A stretch of 41,358 nucleotides of DNA from JAHWKV01 sp040905365 (GCA_040905365.1 JBBDRQ010000033.1:1-41358), one strand, 5' to 3'. Positions 26,259-33,903 are shown, numbered from the stretch's first letter. Numbers and translations: made by a program. The notes: generated by a model from the sequence alone, not told the origin.

Positions 26259-26861
26259 ATCGCCGGACTCGGCGCCGTCACCAGCGTCGCCGGAGGCGCC
26301 GCCTTCGCCGCCTTCGCCAGCGTCGCCGGACTCGGCCTCGCCGCCTTCGCCGTCGCCGCCGTCGCCGCCGTCGCCGTTGCCGCCGTTGCCGCCGGAGCAG
26401 GCTGCGGTTACGCCATCTTCGCCGCCGGCGCTACCGTCACAGGCACCGTCGCCGCCAACACCGCCGTCGCCGCCGCCGCCGTCGCCGCCGCCGGTCGTGG
26501 CGCCCGCGTAGGCACCGGAACCGCCGGCTGCACCGCCGCCGCCGCCGTCGCCGCCAACACCGCCGCCTGCGCCGCCAGCACCGCCGGTGCCTGCGCCGCC
26601 TGCGCCGCCGTCACCGGAGCCGCCTTCGGCGTCGCCGGAGTCGCCGCCGTCGCCGGCCTCGCCGCCTTCGGCGCTGTCGCCGCCTGCGCCGCCTTCGCCG
26701 GACTCGCCGCCTTCGCCGCCTTCGTCGGCCTCAAGGCCGATCTCGACCTCGGATTCAAGCAGTGCGATACCGACTACGTCTTGCGCCGCAGCGGTGGGAA
26801 TCATGAGGGCGGACACCATGGCCAGCATCATGAATGCCCCAAAGAGCTTCTTGAGATTCAT
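26208..26861 (-). CDS. Secreted acidic Gly-rich protein with conserved terminal motifs
   Basis: A 217-residue protein. Residues 1-26 are a signal peptide (MNLKKLFGAFMMLAMVSALM, cleavage near TAAA/QD). A short ordered part VGIALLESEVEIGLEADEGG is followed by ~150 residues dominated by Gly with Asp, Glu, Ser and Ala in GGE/GGD/GGA units. Two isolated cysteines lie in GACDGS and AACSGG. The C-terminal block is GAESGDAGNGGDSTVIDAG. N- and C-terminal motifs are shared with the gene at 22378 and the gapped paralog. The ATG has AGGAGGTAG upstream. The composition recalls mycobacterial PGRS proteins, but there is no PE domain. Function unknown. Confidence 0.8.
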   Translation of the reverse strand: MNLKKLFGAFMMLAMVSALMIPTAAAQDVVGIALLESEVEIGLEADEGGEGGESGEGGAGGDSAEGGEAGDGGDSGDAEGGSGDGGAGGAGTGGAGGAGGGVGGDGGGGGAAGGSGAYAGATTGGGDGGGGDGGVGGDGACDGSAGGEDGVTAACSGGNGGNGDGGDGGDGEGGEAESGDAGEGGEGGASGDAGDGAESGDAGNGGDSTVIDAGAAS

Positions 26862-27244
26862 TTACTACCTCCTGTTTGCCAAACTCGCTGCGTGGACCTT
26901 GCCGCCACGCTACGAGAATGTGCTTCCTGATATTCGAGGATTGTGCCTACAAATTGGTCAAGCTACCGCAGTTGGACGGTTGTATGCTACCTGATCGCAT
27001 CGTCGGTTCCACCCCAAAAATGACTACAAAAACTATGTTGCTGGATCGAGTGGACGCTCTTGCCACCCGACGTCGGAATACTACTGTGCAGGTACTGCAG
27101 TATTCAAGGTATTGATCTGCGTAATCTTCTCGCCTCTGCAGGGTGGGAAAATAGTTGCGCCGTAGGGGCCTGCCGGGGCGAAGACCGCGCACCTAGTTAC
27201 ACTGGTTTGGAGGCTAAGGGAATTTTGTTGTGAGGAGCAGCTAA
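26862..27244. other. 383-bp divergent intergenic region
   Basis: Lies between the minus-strand Gly-rich gene and rsiG. AT-rich for this genome. It contains a dyad GAATACT...AGTATTC (27076-27105; extended arms GAATACTACTG / CTGCAGTATTC, one mismatch) and a TACACT -10-like box (27198-27203) for rsiG. No coding region is supported. Confidence 0.5.
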
Positions 27245-27823
27245 GTGGCGGAGAAGTACGCCAGGCGCGAGGACGTGGCCTTATCTGTTGAGTGGCTGGA
27301 CGGCGTCCAGGATACTCCCGTCGCCGAGCTCAGAGCGCGCCGGGACGAGTGCCGGGAGCTCGAGACCCAGTTTTCCTACGCGCGGCGGCTGCTGCAGGGC
27401 AAGATCGACATCCTTACCAACGAGCTGGCACGCAGATCCGACGGAAGTAGCTCACCGGAGACGAGCGAGTCGGACGTGCAAGATCTCATCCGCCGGCTGC
27501 CTTCCATCTTGGCCGGAGAGTCCTCCGGCGGCGGAGCTGCCAGGAGCGGCGGCCCCAAGCGTCTGCTGCAGCAGGAGTTGCCCGCCAACGCAGGCAAGTA
27601 CCGCCGCCGCCGGGAGCGCCTGGCTACCGAGCTGTCTCACGTGGCCTCGGCGCCGGTGCCGGAGCTGACCCGGATGCTGCAGGAGCTGTCCAAGGAGGAG
27701 CGCAGCCTGTCCGAGGACCGGCGCACCGCTCAGAAGATTGTCGACACCGTCAACGCCGAGCTGGTCCGCCGCTACCGCGACGGCGAAGAAGACCCCTCGG
27801 CGTTGCTGTCCCCGGACCCATGA
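27245..27823 (+). CDS. rsiG: RsiG-like c-di-GMP-binding anti-sigma factor
   Basis: A 192-residue helical protein, mostly antiparallel coiled-coil. It carries the RsiG c-di-GMP signature E(X)3S(X)2R(X)3Q(X)3D twice with every position exact: E40/S44/R47/Q51/D55 and E152/S156/R159/Q163/D167. In Streptomyces RsiG holds the sigma factor WhiG inactive when bound to c-di-GMP. No sigma factor gene is in the window, so the partner here is unknown. The start is GTG with GAGGAG upstream. Its stop overlaps the start of an HD-GYP gene (ATGA), so a c-di-GMP receptor and a likely c-di-GMP hydrolase are made together. A Gly/Ser-rich linker (residues ~92-104) separates the helices. Confidence 0.85.
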   Translation: MAEKYARREDVALSVEWLDGVQDTPVAELRARRDECRELETQFSYARRLLQGKIDILTNELARRSDGSSSPETSESDVQDLIRRLPSILAGESSGGGAARSGGPKRLLQQELPANAGKYRRRRERLATELSHVASAPVPELTRMLQELSKEERSLSEDRRTAQKIVDTVNAELVRRYRDGEEDPSALLSPDP

Positions 27824-28554
27824 GCAAGCCGGACTCCCAAGCCGCCGAGGCTCCCGAGATCGACTACCGGGAGGAGTTGGAGCGAACCCGCAACCAGCTG
27901 CTGCTGTTCGCCCGCGACATGAGCAACGTTTACCAGCGCAAGCGGGAGCACGAGAAGAAGCTCTCCGCCTTGCTGGAGGAGCTGCGCACCGACTACCTGT
28001 CGATCGTCGAAACCTTGGCCCTGGTGGTGGAGGCTAAGGATCAGTACACCGCCCACCACCTCCAGCGCTGCAGGGAGTACGGGATAGCGCTGGCCAACCG
28101 GGTCGACCCCGCCATGGTGACGCCGCAGCTGCAGTACGCATTCTTGCTGCACGACGTGGGCAAGATCGGGATTCCCGAATCGATTTTGACCAAGGCGGGG
28201 CCGTTGACCGAGCAGGAGATGAACATCATGCGCACCCACCCGGAGATCGGGGTGCAGCTGGTGGCGCCCATGCACCGGGTGCTCGGTGACGTGTCCGTAG
28301 ACGTGATCCGCCACCACCACGAGCGCTTTGACGGCCGCGGTTACCCCGGCGGCAAAAGGGCCGAGCAGATTCCCTTGTCGGCTCGGGTCTTTAGCGTGGT
28401 GGATGCTTTCGACGCCATGACGACCGACCGTCCTTACCGGGCCTCGGTCGGAAAGGAGGCGGCGCTGCAGCAGCTGCGCGCGGGAGCGGGCGCTCAGTTC
28501 GACCCGGACGTGGTCGCCGAGTTCGTGGCGCTGGTTCAGGAGGGGGAGCTCTAA
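27820..28554 (+). CDS. HD-GYP domain protein, putative c-di-GMP phosphodiesterase
   Basis: A 244-residue cytosolic protein. An N-terminal coiled-coil (~15-60) is followed by an HD-GYP domain. The metal/catalytic residues are present: His-Asp in LLHDVGKIGIP (111-112), the downstream THPEIG, IRHHHERFDG (165-167) and the GYP motif GRGYPGG (174-176), then DAFDAMTTDRPYR. Family knowledge: HD-GYP enzymes hydrolyse c-di-GMP to pGpG/GMP. There is no receiver or membrane sensor domain. It overlaps the rsiG-like gene by four bases, which suggests feedback between c-di-GMP sensing and breakdown. Activity is inferred from intact residues. Confidence 0.9.
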   Translation: MSKPDSQAAEAPEIDYREELERTRNQLLLFARDMSNVYQRKREHEKKLSALLEELRTDYLSIVETLALVVEAKDQYTAHHLQRCREYGIALANRVDPAMVTPQLQYAFLLHDVGKIGIPESILTKAGPLTEQEMNIMRTHPEIGVQLVAPMHRVLGDVSVDVIRHHHERFDGRGYPGGKRAEQIPLSARVFSVVDAFDAMTTDRPYRASVGKEAALQQLRAGAGAQFDPDVVAEFVALVQEGEL

Positions 28555-28626
28555 GCGCCGTAGCCATTCCCGGGGCCGCCGGTGCGTGCCGTGCTAATTC
28601 TTTAGCCGTGCACTAACGTCAAGGCA

Positions 28627-29625
28627 ATGAAGATCGTCGAGCGACAGGTCCCCGAGGTTTTCGATGCACCCGTTTGGCGTCAGCTTCTCGACGCCGATTC
28701 CAACCGTTCTGTGTTCGCCACCCCGCAGTGGTGCCGTCTGTGGTGGGAAACTTTTGCGCAGGGCCGGCAGGACACCCTGGCCATAACCTTCGAGGACCCG
28801 GACCCGGTAGGTCTGGCCGCCTTCACCATCGATGAGACGTCGCAGGGCCGCCGGCTGAGGTTCTTGGGCGGGGACGACCTTACCGACTACCAGGGTCCGT
28901 TGGTTGCCGGGGACCGGTACCGCCCGCAGGTAGCGGAGGCCCTGCTGGAGTTTCTTGTCAAAGAATTCGATGGCTGGGACTACTTTGAGGCCAAGAACCT
29001 GCCGGTGCCGTTTCATTTCTCCGAGTGGCTCGTGGAGGCGGCCGACCGCAAGGGTATGGCGTTCGAGCTGGAGCTGCACGAGTTGACCGCGGTCATGACC
29101 CTGGACGCCTCCTGGGAGCAGTACCTGCAGGGCCTGGCGTCCAAGAAGAGGCATGAGCTGGCCCGCAAGCTGCGCCGTTTCGACCGTGAGGCCCCGGAAG
29201 CCTACCTAAGGTCCGCCGACTCGCAGTCGCTGGAGGCCGACGTCGGGGCTTTTGTAGATTTTCATCGGGCCTCCGCCGGTGAGAAGGGCGAATTTATGAG
29301 TCCGCAGCGCGCGGCGTTCTTTGCCGATGTGGCGCAGCGGATGCACGCCGGCGAGATGCTTTCCCTGGACTTTTTGGAGCAGGACGGCAAGATCATGGCT
29401 GCCACCTTCGGCTTTCGCTACGACGGGGTGCTCTACCTGTACAACTCGGCGTACGACCACAGTCTCCGCTCTATCTCGCCGGGGCTGGTGATCGTCGCAA
29501 AGTTGATCCAAAGGTCGATGGACGAAGGATTGCGCCGGTTCGACTTTTTGCGGGGGCGGGAGCGGTACAAGTACGACCTGGGCGCCGAACCGCTTCCTCT
29601 GCACTCGATACTCATTCGAAAGTAG
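28627..29625 (+). CDS. GNAT/FemAB-like acyltransferase family protein
   Basis: A 332-residue protein of the BioF2-like/CelD (acetyltransferase_6) group within the GNAT superfamily. It has two GNAT-like halves; the C-terminal half contains the typical KKRHELARKLRRFDRE, LDFLEQDGKIMAATFGF, YDGVLYLYNSAYD and FDFLRGRERYKYDLGAEP. Members work in exopolysaccharide, capsule or cell-wall precursor modification, but this protein's acceptor is unknown. The ATG lies seven bases after TAACGT, suggesting leaderless expression. It precedes the MshA-like glycosyltransferase on the same strand by 38 bp. Confidence 0.8.
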   Translation: MKIVERQVPEVFDAPVWRQLLDADSNRSVFATPQWCRLWWETFAQGRQDTLAITFEDPDPVGLAAFTIDETSQGRRLRFLGGDDLTDYQGPLVAGDRYRPQVAEALLEFLVKEFDGWDYFEAKNLPVPFHFSEWLVEAADRKGMAFELELHELTAVMTLDASWEQYLQGLASKKRHELARKLRRFDREAPEAYLRSADSQSLEADVGAFVDFHRASAGEKGEFMSPQRAAFFADVAQRMHAGEMLSLDFLEQDGKIMAATFGFRYDGVLYLYNSAYDHSLRSISPGLVIVAKLIQRSMDEGLRRFDFLRGRERYKYDLGAEPLPLHSILIRK

Positions 29626-29663
29626 CCGGCCCCGGGCCGGCCAGGGGGGCCGGCGCGGACTAT

Positions 29664-31079
29664 GTGCGGCCTTCCGATACCATTTGTTTATGCCCTTCAG
29701 TTGGCCGGCCCGTCCGACCTTCCCTGCGAACCTTGGCGGTTAGAGACCTACCGAGCCCCGGCTCGGCACCGCACCACGCCGTTCGGCGGGTAGCGATGCT
29801 GGTCGTGCACTCCAACCCGCTGGCCGAGCCGGGGGAGGGCGACGCCGGCGGCATGACCGTCTACGTCCGGCAGATGGCCCGCAGCCTTGCGCAGCGGGGC
29901 ATCGAGGTGGACATCTTTACCCGGCGCGACTCCAGCACCTCGCCGGAGGAGGTCGTACTGCGTCCCGGGGTGAGGGTCCTGCAGGTTGCCGCTGGTGAGC
30001 CGGGCATCAGCAAGGAGCGCTTGCCGGCCCATTTGCCCGAGTTCACGGCCAACCTGCTACAAAAGGTGCGCGGGATGGGCTTGGAGTACGACGTGGTCCA
30101 CAGCCATTACTGGCTGTCGGGCAAGGTGGCCTCGATCGTCAGCAAGCAGTGGTCGGTTCCTTTCGTGCACACATTTCACACCCTGGGACGGGAGAAGAAC
30201 CGCTCCCGGCGCCCGGGCGATCGGCTCGAGCCCGAGGGTCGCCTGGCTGGGGAGACGCGAGTCATAGCCGACGCCTGCGCAATAGTGGCCTCCACCCCAG
30301 AGGAGCGCCGGTCGCTCGTCGAGTTGTACTCGGCCCACCCGGAGCGTATCCACCTGATTCCGCCCGGAGTCGACCACGGGGTTTTTCGCCCGACCGACCG
30401 CGAAGCGGCCAAGCAGCAGCTCGGTCTCGAGGGCAAAAAGGTGATGTTGTTTGTCGGCAGGCTGCAGCCGCTGAAGGCGGCCGACGTTGCGATCCAGGCC
30501 CTTTGGCACATGAACGACTGGGGCCGGATGAGCGCCGACGACGTGCGACTGGTGATTGTCGGCGGCACCAGCGGGCACTCAGGTGCCGGCGAGCTCGAAC
30601 GGCTGCGCCAACGGGTCAATGATCTGGGTCTGCAGGACGCGGTGCGATTTGTGCCCGCGCAGCCGCATGAGACGCTGCCTACCTACTACGGGGCGGCCGA
30701 CGTATGCCTGGTTCCCTCTTACACCGAGTCGTTCGGACTGGTGGCGCTGGAGGCTCAGGCCTCGGGTGTGCCCGTGGTTGCTTCCTCGGTGGGAGGTCTT
30801 CGTTCCATCGTCCGGCACGGCCAGACCGGTTTTCTGGTACGCGCGGGAGCGGCGGAGTCGTTTGCCGAGCGGACCTACCGCCTGCTCAGTGACCCCGCCT
30901 TGGCCGCGAGCATGGGGCGGTTGGCGGTGTGCTCTTCGGGTGAGTTTGCCTGGGATAGATCCGCCTCCGAACTGCATGAGCTCTACGCGGCCGGCGCCCG
31001 GAGCTCAGATTGCGAACCCGAGGAGATTACGGCGCTGCGCGGCCCACAGGGCCGCAGCAAGAGCCTCGGTGCGCCGTAA
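29664..31079 (+). CDS. MshA-like GT4-family glycosyltransferase
   Basis: A 471-residue GT-B enzyme. The N-terminal half shows RRVAMLVVHSNPLAEPGEGD, DAGGMTVYV, IEVDIFTRR and VVHSHYWLSGK, each close to MshA, which makes the first mycothiol intermediate from UDP-GlcNAc and inositol-3-phosphate. The C-terminal half has VGRLQPLKAADV, the donor-site motif SYTESFGLVALEAQA and GGLRSIV. Close sucrose-synthase/phosphate-synthase-like GT4 enzymes share these motifs, so mycothiol synthesis is likely but not proven; no mshB, mshC or mshD is here. The start is unclear: GTG 29664 gives a 44-residue non-conserved leader, while TTG 29730 or ATG 29796 would shorten it. Confidence 0.85.
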   Translation: MRPSDTICLCPSVGRPVRPSLRTLAVRDLPSPGSAPHHAVRRVAMLVVHSNPLAEPGEGDAGGMTVYVRQMARSLAQRGIEVDIFTRRDSSTSPEEVVLRPGVRVLQVAAGEPGISKERLPAHLPEFTANLLQKVRGMGLEYDVVHSHYWLSGKVASIVSKQWSVPFVHTFHTLGREKNRSRRPGDRLEPEGRLAGETRVIADACAIVASTPEERRSLVELYSAHPERIHLIPPGVDHGVFRPTDREAAKQQLGLEGKKVMLFVGRLQPLKAADVAIQALWHMNDWGRMSADDVRLVIVGGTSGHSGAGELERLRQRVNDLGLQDAVRFVPAQPHETLPTYYGAADVCLVPSYTESFGLVALEAQASGVPVVASSVGGLRSIVRHGQTGFLVRAGAAESFAERTYRLLSDPALAASMGRLAVCSSGEFAWDRSASELHELYAAGARSSDCEPEEITALRGPQGRSKSLGAP

Positions 31080-31095
31080 GGCGCAACCCTTTGGG

Positions 31096-31125
31096 TCCAA
31101 TCGGGGGACTGGTCCTCCGATTGGA
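31096..31125 (+). terminator. Hairpin after the glycosyltransferase gene
   Basis: TCCAATCGG pairs with CCGATTGGA with an inner GGAC/GTCC, a 13-14 bp stem 17 bases past the stop. Only a weak T-rich tail (CCTTTTAG) follows. Confidence 0.5.
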
Positions 31126-31171
31126 GTGGGAATAAACCTTTTAGAGCGGGAACAAAAGTCGGCGGTCACCC

Positions 31172-31201
31172 TTGACCGGGATTGCGCCACATCGGTACAT
31201 T
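31172..31201 (+). promoter_or_regulatory. Promoter of candidate ncRNA
   Basis: TTGACC (31172-31177), 18-bp spacer, TACATT (31196-31201). This is one of the best -35/-10 pairs in the window, with no coding region downstream for >500 bp. Confidence 0.55.
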
Positions 31202-31207
31202 TCGTGA

Positions 31208-31464
31208 CGTCGCAAGCGATCAAGTTGGCTTCCGGCAGCGAGCGAATCGGTAGTAACCGGGCGTTCCTGGCCCGAAGCTCAACAGGGTCTTCGGTCCCTA
31301 TTGAGCAGTGGGTGAGATGGCCTGTGGAACCCGGTTCGTGGCTGGGGGACCAACGATCTGCGAGTGGCACGAAGGGCCCAAGATGCCGGAAGGTAGGGCG
31401 GAGGCTGTGTTCGGGGAAGTGCGCAGCCAAGGCGAAGCCTAAGGGTATCTTGGGCCCTTTTTTT
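31208..31464 (+). ncRNA. Candidate structured ncRNA, class unknown
   Basis: Predicted from architecture: a good promoter, ~257 nt without a coding frame, and a T7 run at the end. The 3' domain is a junction closed by a 14-bp stem (GGGCCCAAGATGCC at 31374-31387 with GGTATCTTGGGCCC at 31444-31457) containing two internal hairpins, GGCTGTGT/GCGCAGCC and AGGC-GAA-GCCT. An upstream hairpin GCTCAACAGGG...CCCTATTGAGC (31277-31306) has a C(TTCG)G loop, and TTCGTG/CACGAA (31335-31340, 31368-31373) and CGGGC/GCCCG pair as well. I checked for RNase P RNA, tmRNA, SRP RNA and 6S signatures and do not find them. The 5' end is estimated from the promoter. Confidence 0.5.
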
Positions 31465-31465
31465 C

Positions 31466-31626
31466 GCGGCGGTTGGGGGAGGCCCCGTGGCCCCAGGTTG
31501 CACCTGAACGCCGATCGACTGCGTTGCTCGATCGCACCGATAGCCTCCGGCTATCGGCACTCCTCCCGCCTTGCGCTCGACGCCCAGGAGCACCCTGGAT
31601 GCGACGCTGCCTCCCCCAACCGCCGC
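31466..31626. other. Long-stem structured element between ncRNA and proC
   Basis: An 18-bp perfect stem (31466-31483 with 31609-31626; arm GCGGCGGTTGGGGGAGGC) encloses three hairpins: CGATCGA/TCGATCG (31512-31534), CCGATAGCC/GGCTATCGG (31537-31557) and CCAGG/CCTGG (31584-31598). It is not coding. It could be an RNA domain on either strand or a DNA element. I do not recognise it. Confidence 0.5.
31478..31497. repeat. 20-bp direct repeat, copy 1
   Basis: GGAGGCCCCGTGGCCCCAGG, repeated exactly at 31635-31654; overlaps the left arm of the long stem. Confidence 0.9.
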
Positions 31627-31634
31627 TTGCGGTG

Positions 31635-31654
31635 GGAGGCCCCGTGGCCCCAGG
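31635..31654. repeat. 20-bp direct repeat, copy 2
   Basis: Second copy of GGAGGCCCCGTGGCCCCAGG, just beyond the right arm of the long stem and ~85 bp before proC. Confidence 0.9.
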
Positions 31655-31724
31655 GTCCACCGGAGCCCTTGCGTCTTTGGCCCGGAAGTGACCGCGTTGC
31701 TCGCGGGGGGTCGGAGTTGACCTC

Positions 31725-31730
31725 TATACT
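31725..31730 (+). promoter_or_regulatory. -10 box of proC
   Basis: TATACT eight bases before the proC ATG. A near-leaderless transcript is expected; no SD is present. Confidence 0.45.
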
Positions 31731-31738
31731 CCCTTGGT

Positions 31739-32566
31739 ATGGAAGGAATCGGTTCGGTCGCCGTTATCGGCGTCGGGAAGATGGGCGAGATCATGGCCGC
31801 CGGCATGGTTCAGGCCGGTCTGGCGCCCGGCGACATCCGGGTGGCCGACGTCAACCGTGAGCAAGCCGGCCGCGTAGCGAAAGCTCACGGTCTTCACCTG
31901 TGCGAGGACAACCTTCAGGCCGTGGACGGTGCCCGGGTGGTGCTGCTGGCGGTCAAGCCCCAGGTCGTGCCCGAGGTGCTGGGGGATCTGGGTCCGGCGC
32001 TGGACGAGAGCCACTTGGTTATCTCGATCGCGGCGGGAGTCAGCACCTCATCACTGGAAGCCGCTCTACCCACAGCTGCGCGGGTGGTTCGGGCTATGCC
32101 CAACGTCGCGGCGCAGGTCGGCCGGGGCGTGACCGCAATTTGCCCGGGTACGCGGGCGGGCGAGGCGCAGATGGCGCAGGCGGAGAAGCTGTTGTCCGGG
32201 GTGGGCAAGGTAATTAGGATCGCAGAGTCCTACATGGATGCCGTGACCGCCGTGTCCGGGTCCGGGCCGGCTTACTTTGCGCTGGTCGCCGAGGCGATGA
32301 CCGACGCCGCGGTAACCGCGGGGCTTCCTCGTGCCACGGCGGACGAGTTGGTGGCGCAGACCATCCTGGGTGCGGCTCACCTGTTGACCGACGGGGGAAT
32401 GGCCCCGGGTGCCTTGCGGGAAGCGGTCATGTCACCGGCGGGCACCACCGCTATGGGTATACGCGAGCTGGAGAGAGGGGGAGTCCGGGCGGCCGTCCTC
32501 AACGCGGTGCAGGCGGCGATGGATCGTTCGGCAGGTATGGCCGGCCCTTCCCGGACCATCCGATGA
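31739..32566 (+). CDS. proC: Pyrroline-5-carboxylate reductase
   Basis: Last step of proline synthesis: NAD(P)H-dependent reduction of pyrroline-5-carboxylate in the cytosol. The 275 residues match the family length. An N-terminal Rossmann fold with VIGVGKMGE is followed by LLAVKPQ, RAMPNVAAQVG, and the C-terminal signature AVSGSGPAYFALVAEAMTDA. The ATG follows a TATACT box. Downstream come a small HTH gene and bS22, the same order as proC-Rv0500A-Rv0500B in Mycobacterium tuberculosis, with one ATPase gene inserted here. Confidence 0.95.
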   Translation: MEGIGSVAVIGVGKMGEIMAAGMVQAGLAPGDIRVADVNREQAGRVAKAHGLHLCEDNLQAVDGARVVLLAVKPQVVPEVLGDLGPALDESHLVISIAAGVSTSSLEAALPTAARVVRAMPNVAAQVGRGVTAICPGTRAGEAQMAQAEKLLSGVGKVIRIAESYMDAVTAVSGSGPAYFALVAEAMTDAAVTAGLPRATADELVAQTILGAAHLLTDGGMAPGALREAVMSPAGTTAMGIRELERGGVRAAVLNAVQAAMDRSAGMAGPSRTIR

Positions 32567-32654
32567 CGCACGGTAGGCGCAGGCGGCTGCTGAATCTCGG
32601 CTGGTTGTTGAATTCGGTCGACATGTATACTCCCGACAAAACAGGGGTTAACTA

Positions 32655-32849
32655 ATGGCTCGAGAAAAATCGACGTACAAATTTTTGACCGTCCGTGAGG
32701 TTGCAGTGTTGATGCGGGTCTCCAACATGACGGTCTACCGACTGATCAAGTCAGGGTCACTGAAGGCCGTTCAGGTGGGCAACCGCTATCGGGTCAATGA
32801 AGAGGACGTCCACCAGTACCTCGACGACCACTACGTCAGGGCGGTCTAA
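32655..32849 (+). CDS. Excisionase/MerR-type small HTH DNA-binding protein (Rv0500A/BldC-like)
   Basis: A 64-residue protein that is essentially one winged-HTH domain: FLTVREVAVLMRVSNMTVYR (HTH) and LKAVQVGNRYRVNEEDVHQYL (wing). It is close to mycobacterial Rv0500A and related to BldC, a small developmental regulator that binds DNA as head-to-tail arrays. It is chromosomal and syntenic with proC, so a phage excisionase role is unlikely. The promoter has TATACT 23 bases upstream, and the leader carries AGGGGTTA as an SD. Confidence 0.88.
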   Translation: MAREKSTYKFLTVREVAVLMRVSNMTVYRLIKSGSLKAVQVGNRYRVNEEDVHQYLDDHYVRAV

Positions 32850-33006
32850 CCCGGCAACCTCGGCACCTCAGTAGCGCCCCCGGCGGCGCCTGCGTCCCTG
32901 GATTTGATCCGCGTCCGGGTAACCTTGGGCTTGCGCGGGTCGCTCGCGCGGGCGAATTTGCACGGAACGGGACGCCTGCACGAGCTTGTAAGAATCGGAG
33001 CACTTG

Positions 33007-33903
33007 GTGACGCAGGTAACTCAGCACGATCTAACCGAAAGGCTCCTTCACGCGCGCGGGACGATCGTGCTCCTGGGCGGTATCGACACTGGTAAGACCG
33101 GGTTTGGATTGAGTTTGGCGGAGACGGCGCGCAGCCGGGGCATAAGTGCTGCGTACGTTGACTCCGACATCGGTCAGTCGACGGTGGGTCCGCCCAGTTG
33201 CGTGGGTCTGAAGCTGTGCCGGGACCTGGAGTCGGTAGACCGCAACTCGGTGGCCGATGCCGATGAGCTCGGTTTTGTCGGTTCGTTTGTGCCCGAAGAC
33301 GATCTGCTCGCTTTGGTGGCCGGAACGGCCAGGTTGGTGGCCCACGCCCGGGACGCGGGTTGCGAGTTGGTGGTGGTCGATACCTGCGCCTTCATTTCGG
33401 GTCCGGACGCCGAGGCGCTCAAGTACCACAAGCTGGATCTGGTTCGCCCGTCGCACGTCGTAGGCTTTCAGCGCGGTGGGGAACTCGACCCCATACTCGC
33501 CACGGCCGGCCGCTTCTTCGGCGTGGAGGTGACCCGGCTGCAGGTTTCGGGTGACCGAACCGGCAGGTCCGCCGAGGAGAGGCTGTCCGAGCGGCAAGCG
33601 CGCTTTGCAGGGTACTTCTCCGAGCCGCTGTCCCGTTGGCGCGTGAAGCCGACGGTGTTCATGCCTACACTTGTCCCGGAGGACGATTTGAGCCGGCTGG
33701 ACGGCCTGCTAGTGGGCCTCGAGGACGGTTCCGGCCGGTGTCACGGAATCGGTCTGCTCGAGCATCAGGAGCAGGGCAATGTCCTGCGGATGGTATCGTC
33801 GAAGTCCTCCGGTGCCAAAGGTTTGCGCCTGGGTTCGGTGCGTTTGACGACCGAAGGCAGGATTGTCGGCCGGTACGCGGCGCAGCAGTTTTTTGGTGAT
33901 TAG
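33007..33903 (+). CDS. Clp1/GRC3-type polynucleotide 5'-kinase-like ATPase
   Basis: A 298-residue P-loop protein. Walker A is GGIDTGKT (24-31). The Clp1_P hallmark VDSDIGQSTVGPPSCVGL follows at about residue 50, matching the 'DxDxGQ...GPP' motif of Clp1, Grc3 and Nol9 kinases that phosphorylate RNA 5'-hydroxyl ends. Then come VVDTCAFISG and a C-terminal beta-rich part (GRCHGIGLLEHQEQGNVLRM). Activity in bacteria is little studied; an RNA kinase or a simple nucleotide-binding role are both possible. The GTG start has GGAG six bases before it; a TTG one codon upstream is the alternative. It sits between the HTH gene and bS22, so a link to ribosome or RNA metabolism is plausible (inference). Confidence 0.82.
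   Translation: MTQVTQHDLTERLLHARGTIVLLGGIDTGKTGFGLSLAETARSRGISAAYVDSDIGQSTVGPPSCVGLKLCRDLESVDRNSVADADELGFVGSFVPEDDLLALVAGTARLVAHARDAGCELVVVDTCAFISGPDAEALKYHKLDLVRPSHVVGFQRGGELDPILATAGRFFGVEVTRLQVSGDRTGRSAEERLSERQARFAGYFSEPLSRWRVKPTVFMPTLVPEDDLSRLDGLLVGLEDGSGRCHGIGLLEHQEQGNVLRMVSSKSSGAKGLRLGSVRLTTEGRIVGRYAAQQFFGD

Noticed and set aside
26208..26861. CRISPR array suggested by periodic repeats
   Set aside because: Periodicity is 3-9 bp from GGx codons in one reading frame. There is no repeat-spacer structure and no cas genes.
26049..26930. Ala/Val-rich plus-strand frame opposite the Gly-rich gene
   Set aside because: It is the reverse reading of GGN codons. The minus-strand frame has a signal peptide, SD, terminator and a paralog.
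31388..31443. Possible SRP RNA (GCCGGAAGGT resembles the GGAAG tetraloop region)
   Set aside because: The flanking helix-8 consensus is not matched, and the element folds as part of a different branched stem.
31080..31738. RNase P RNA or tmRNA in the long gene-free region
   Set aside because: No RNase P core sequences, no tmRNA tRNA-like ends and no tag frame are visible.
32655..32849. Phage excisionase / integrated element
   Set aside because: No integrase, att sites or phage genes are present; synteny with proC and bS22 marks it as a chromosomal regulator.
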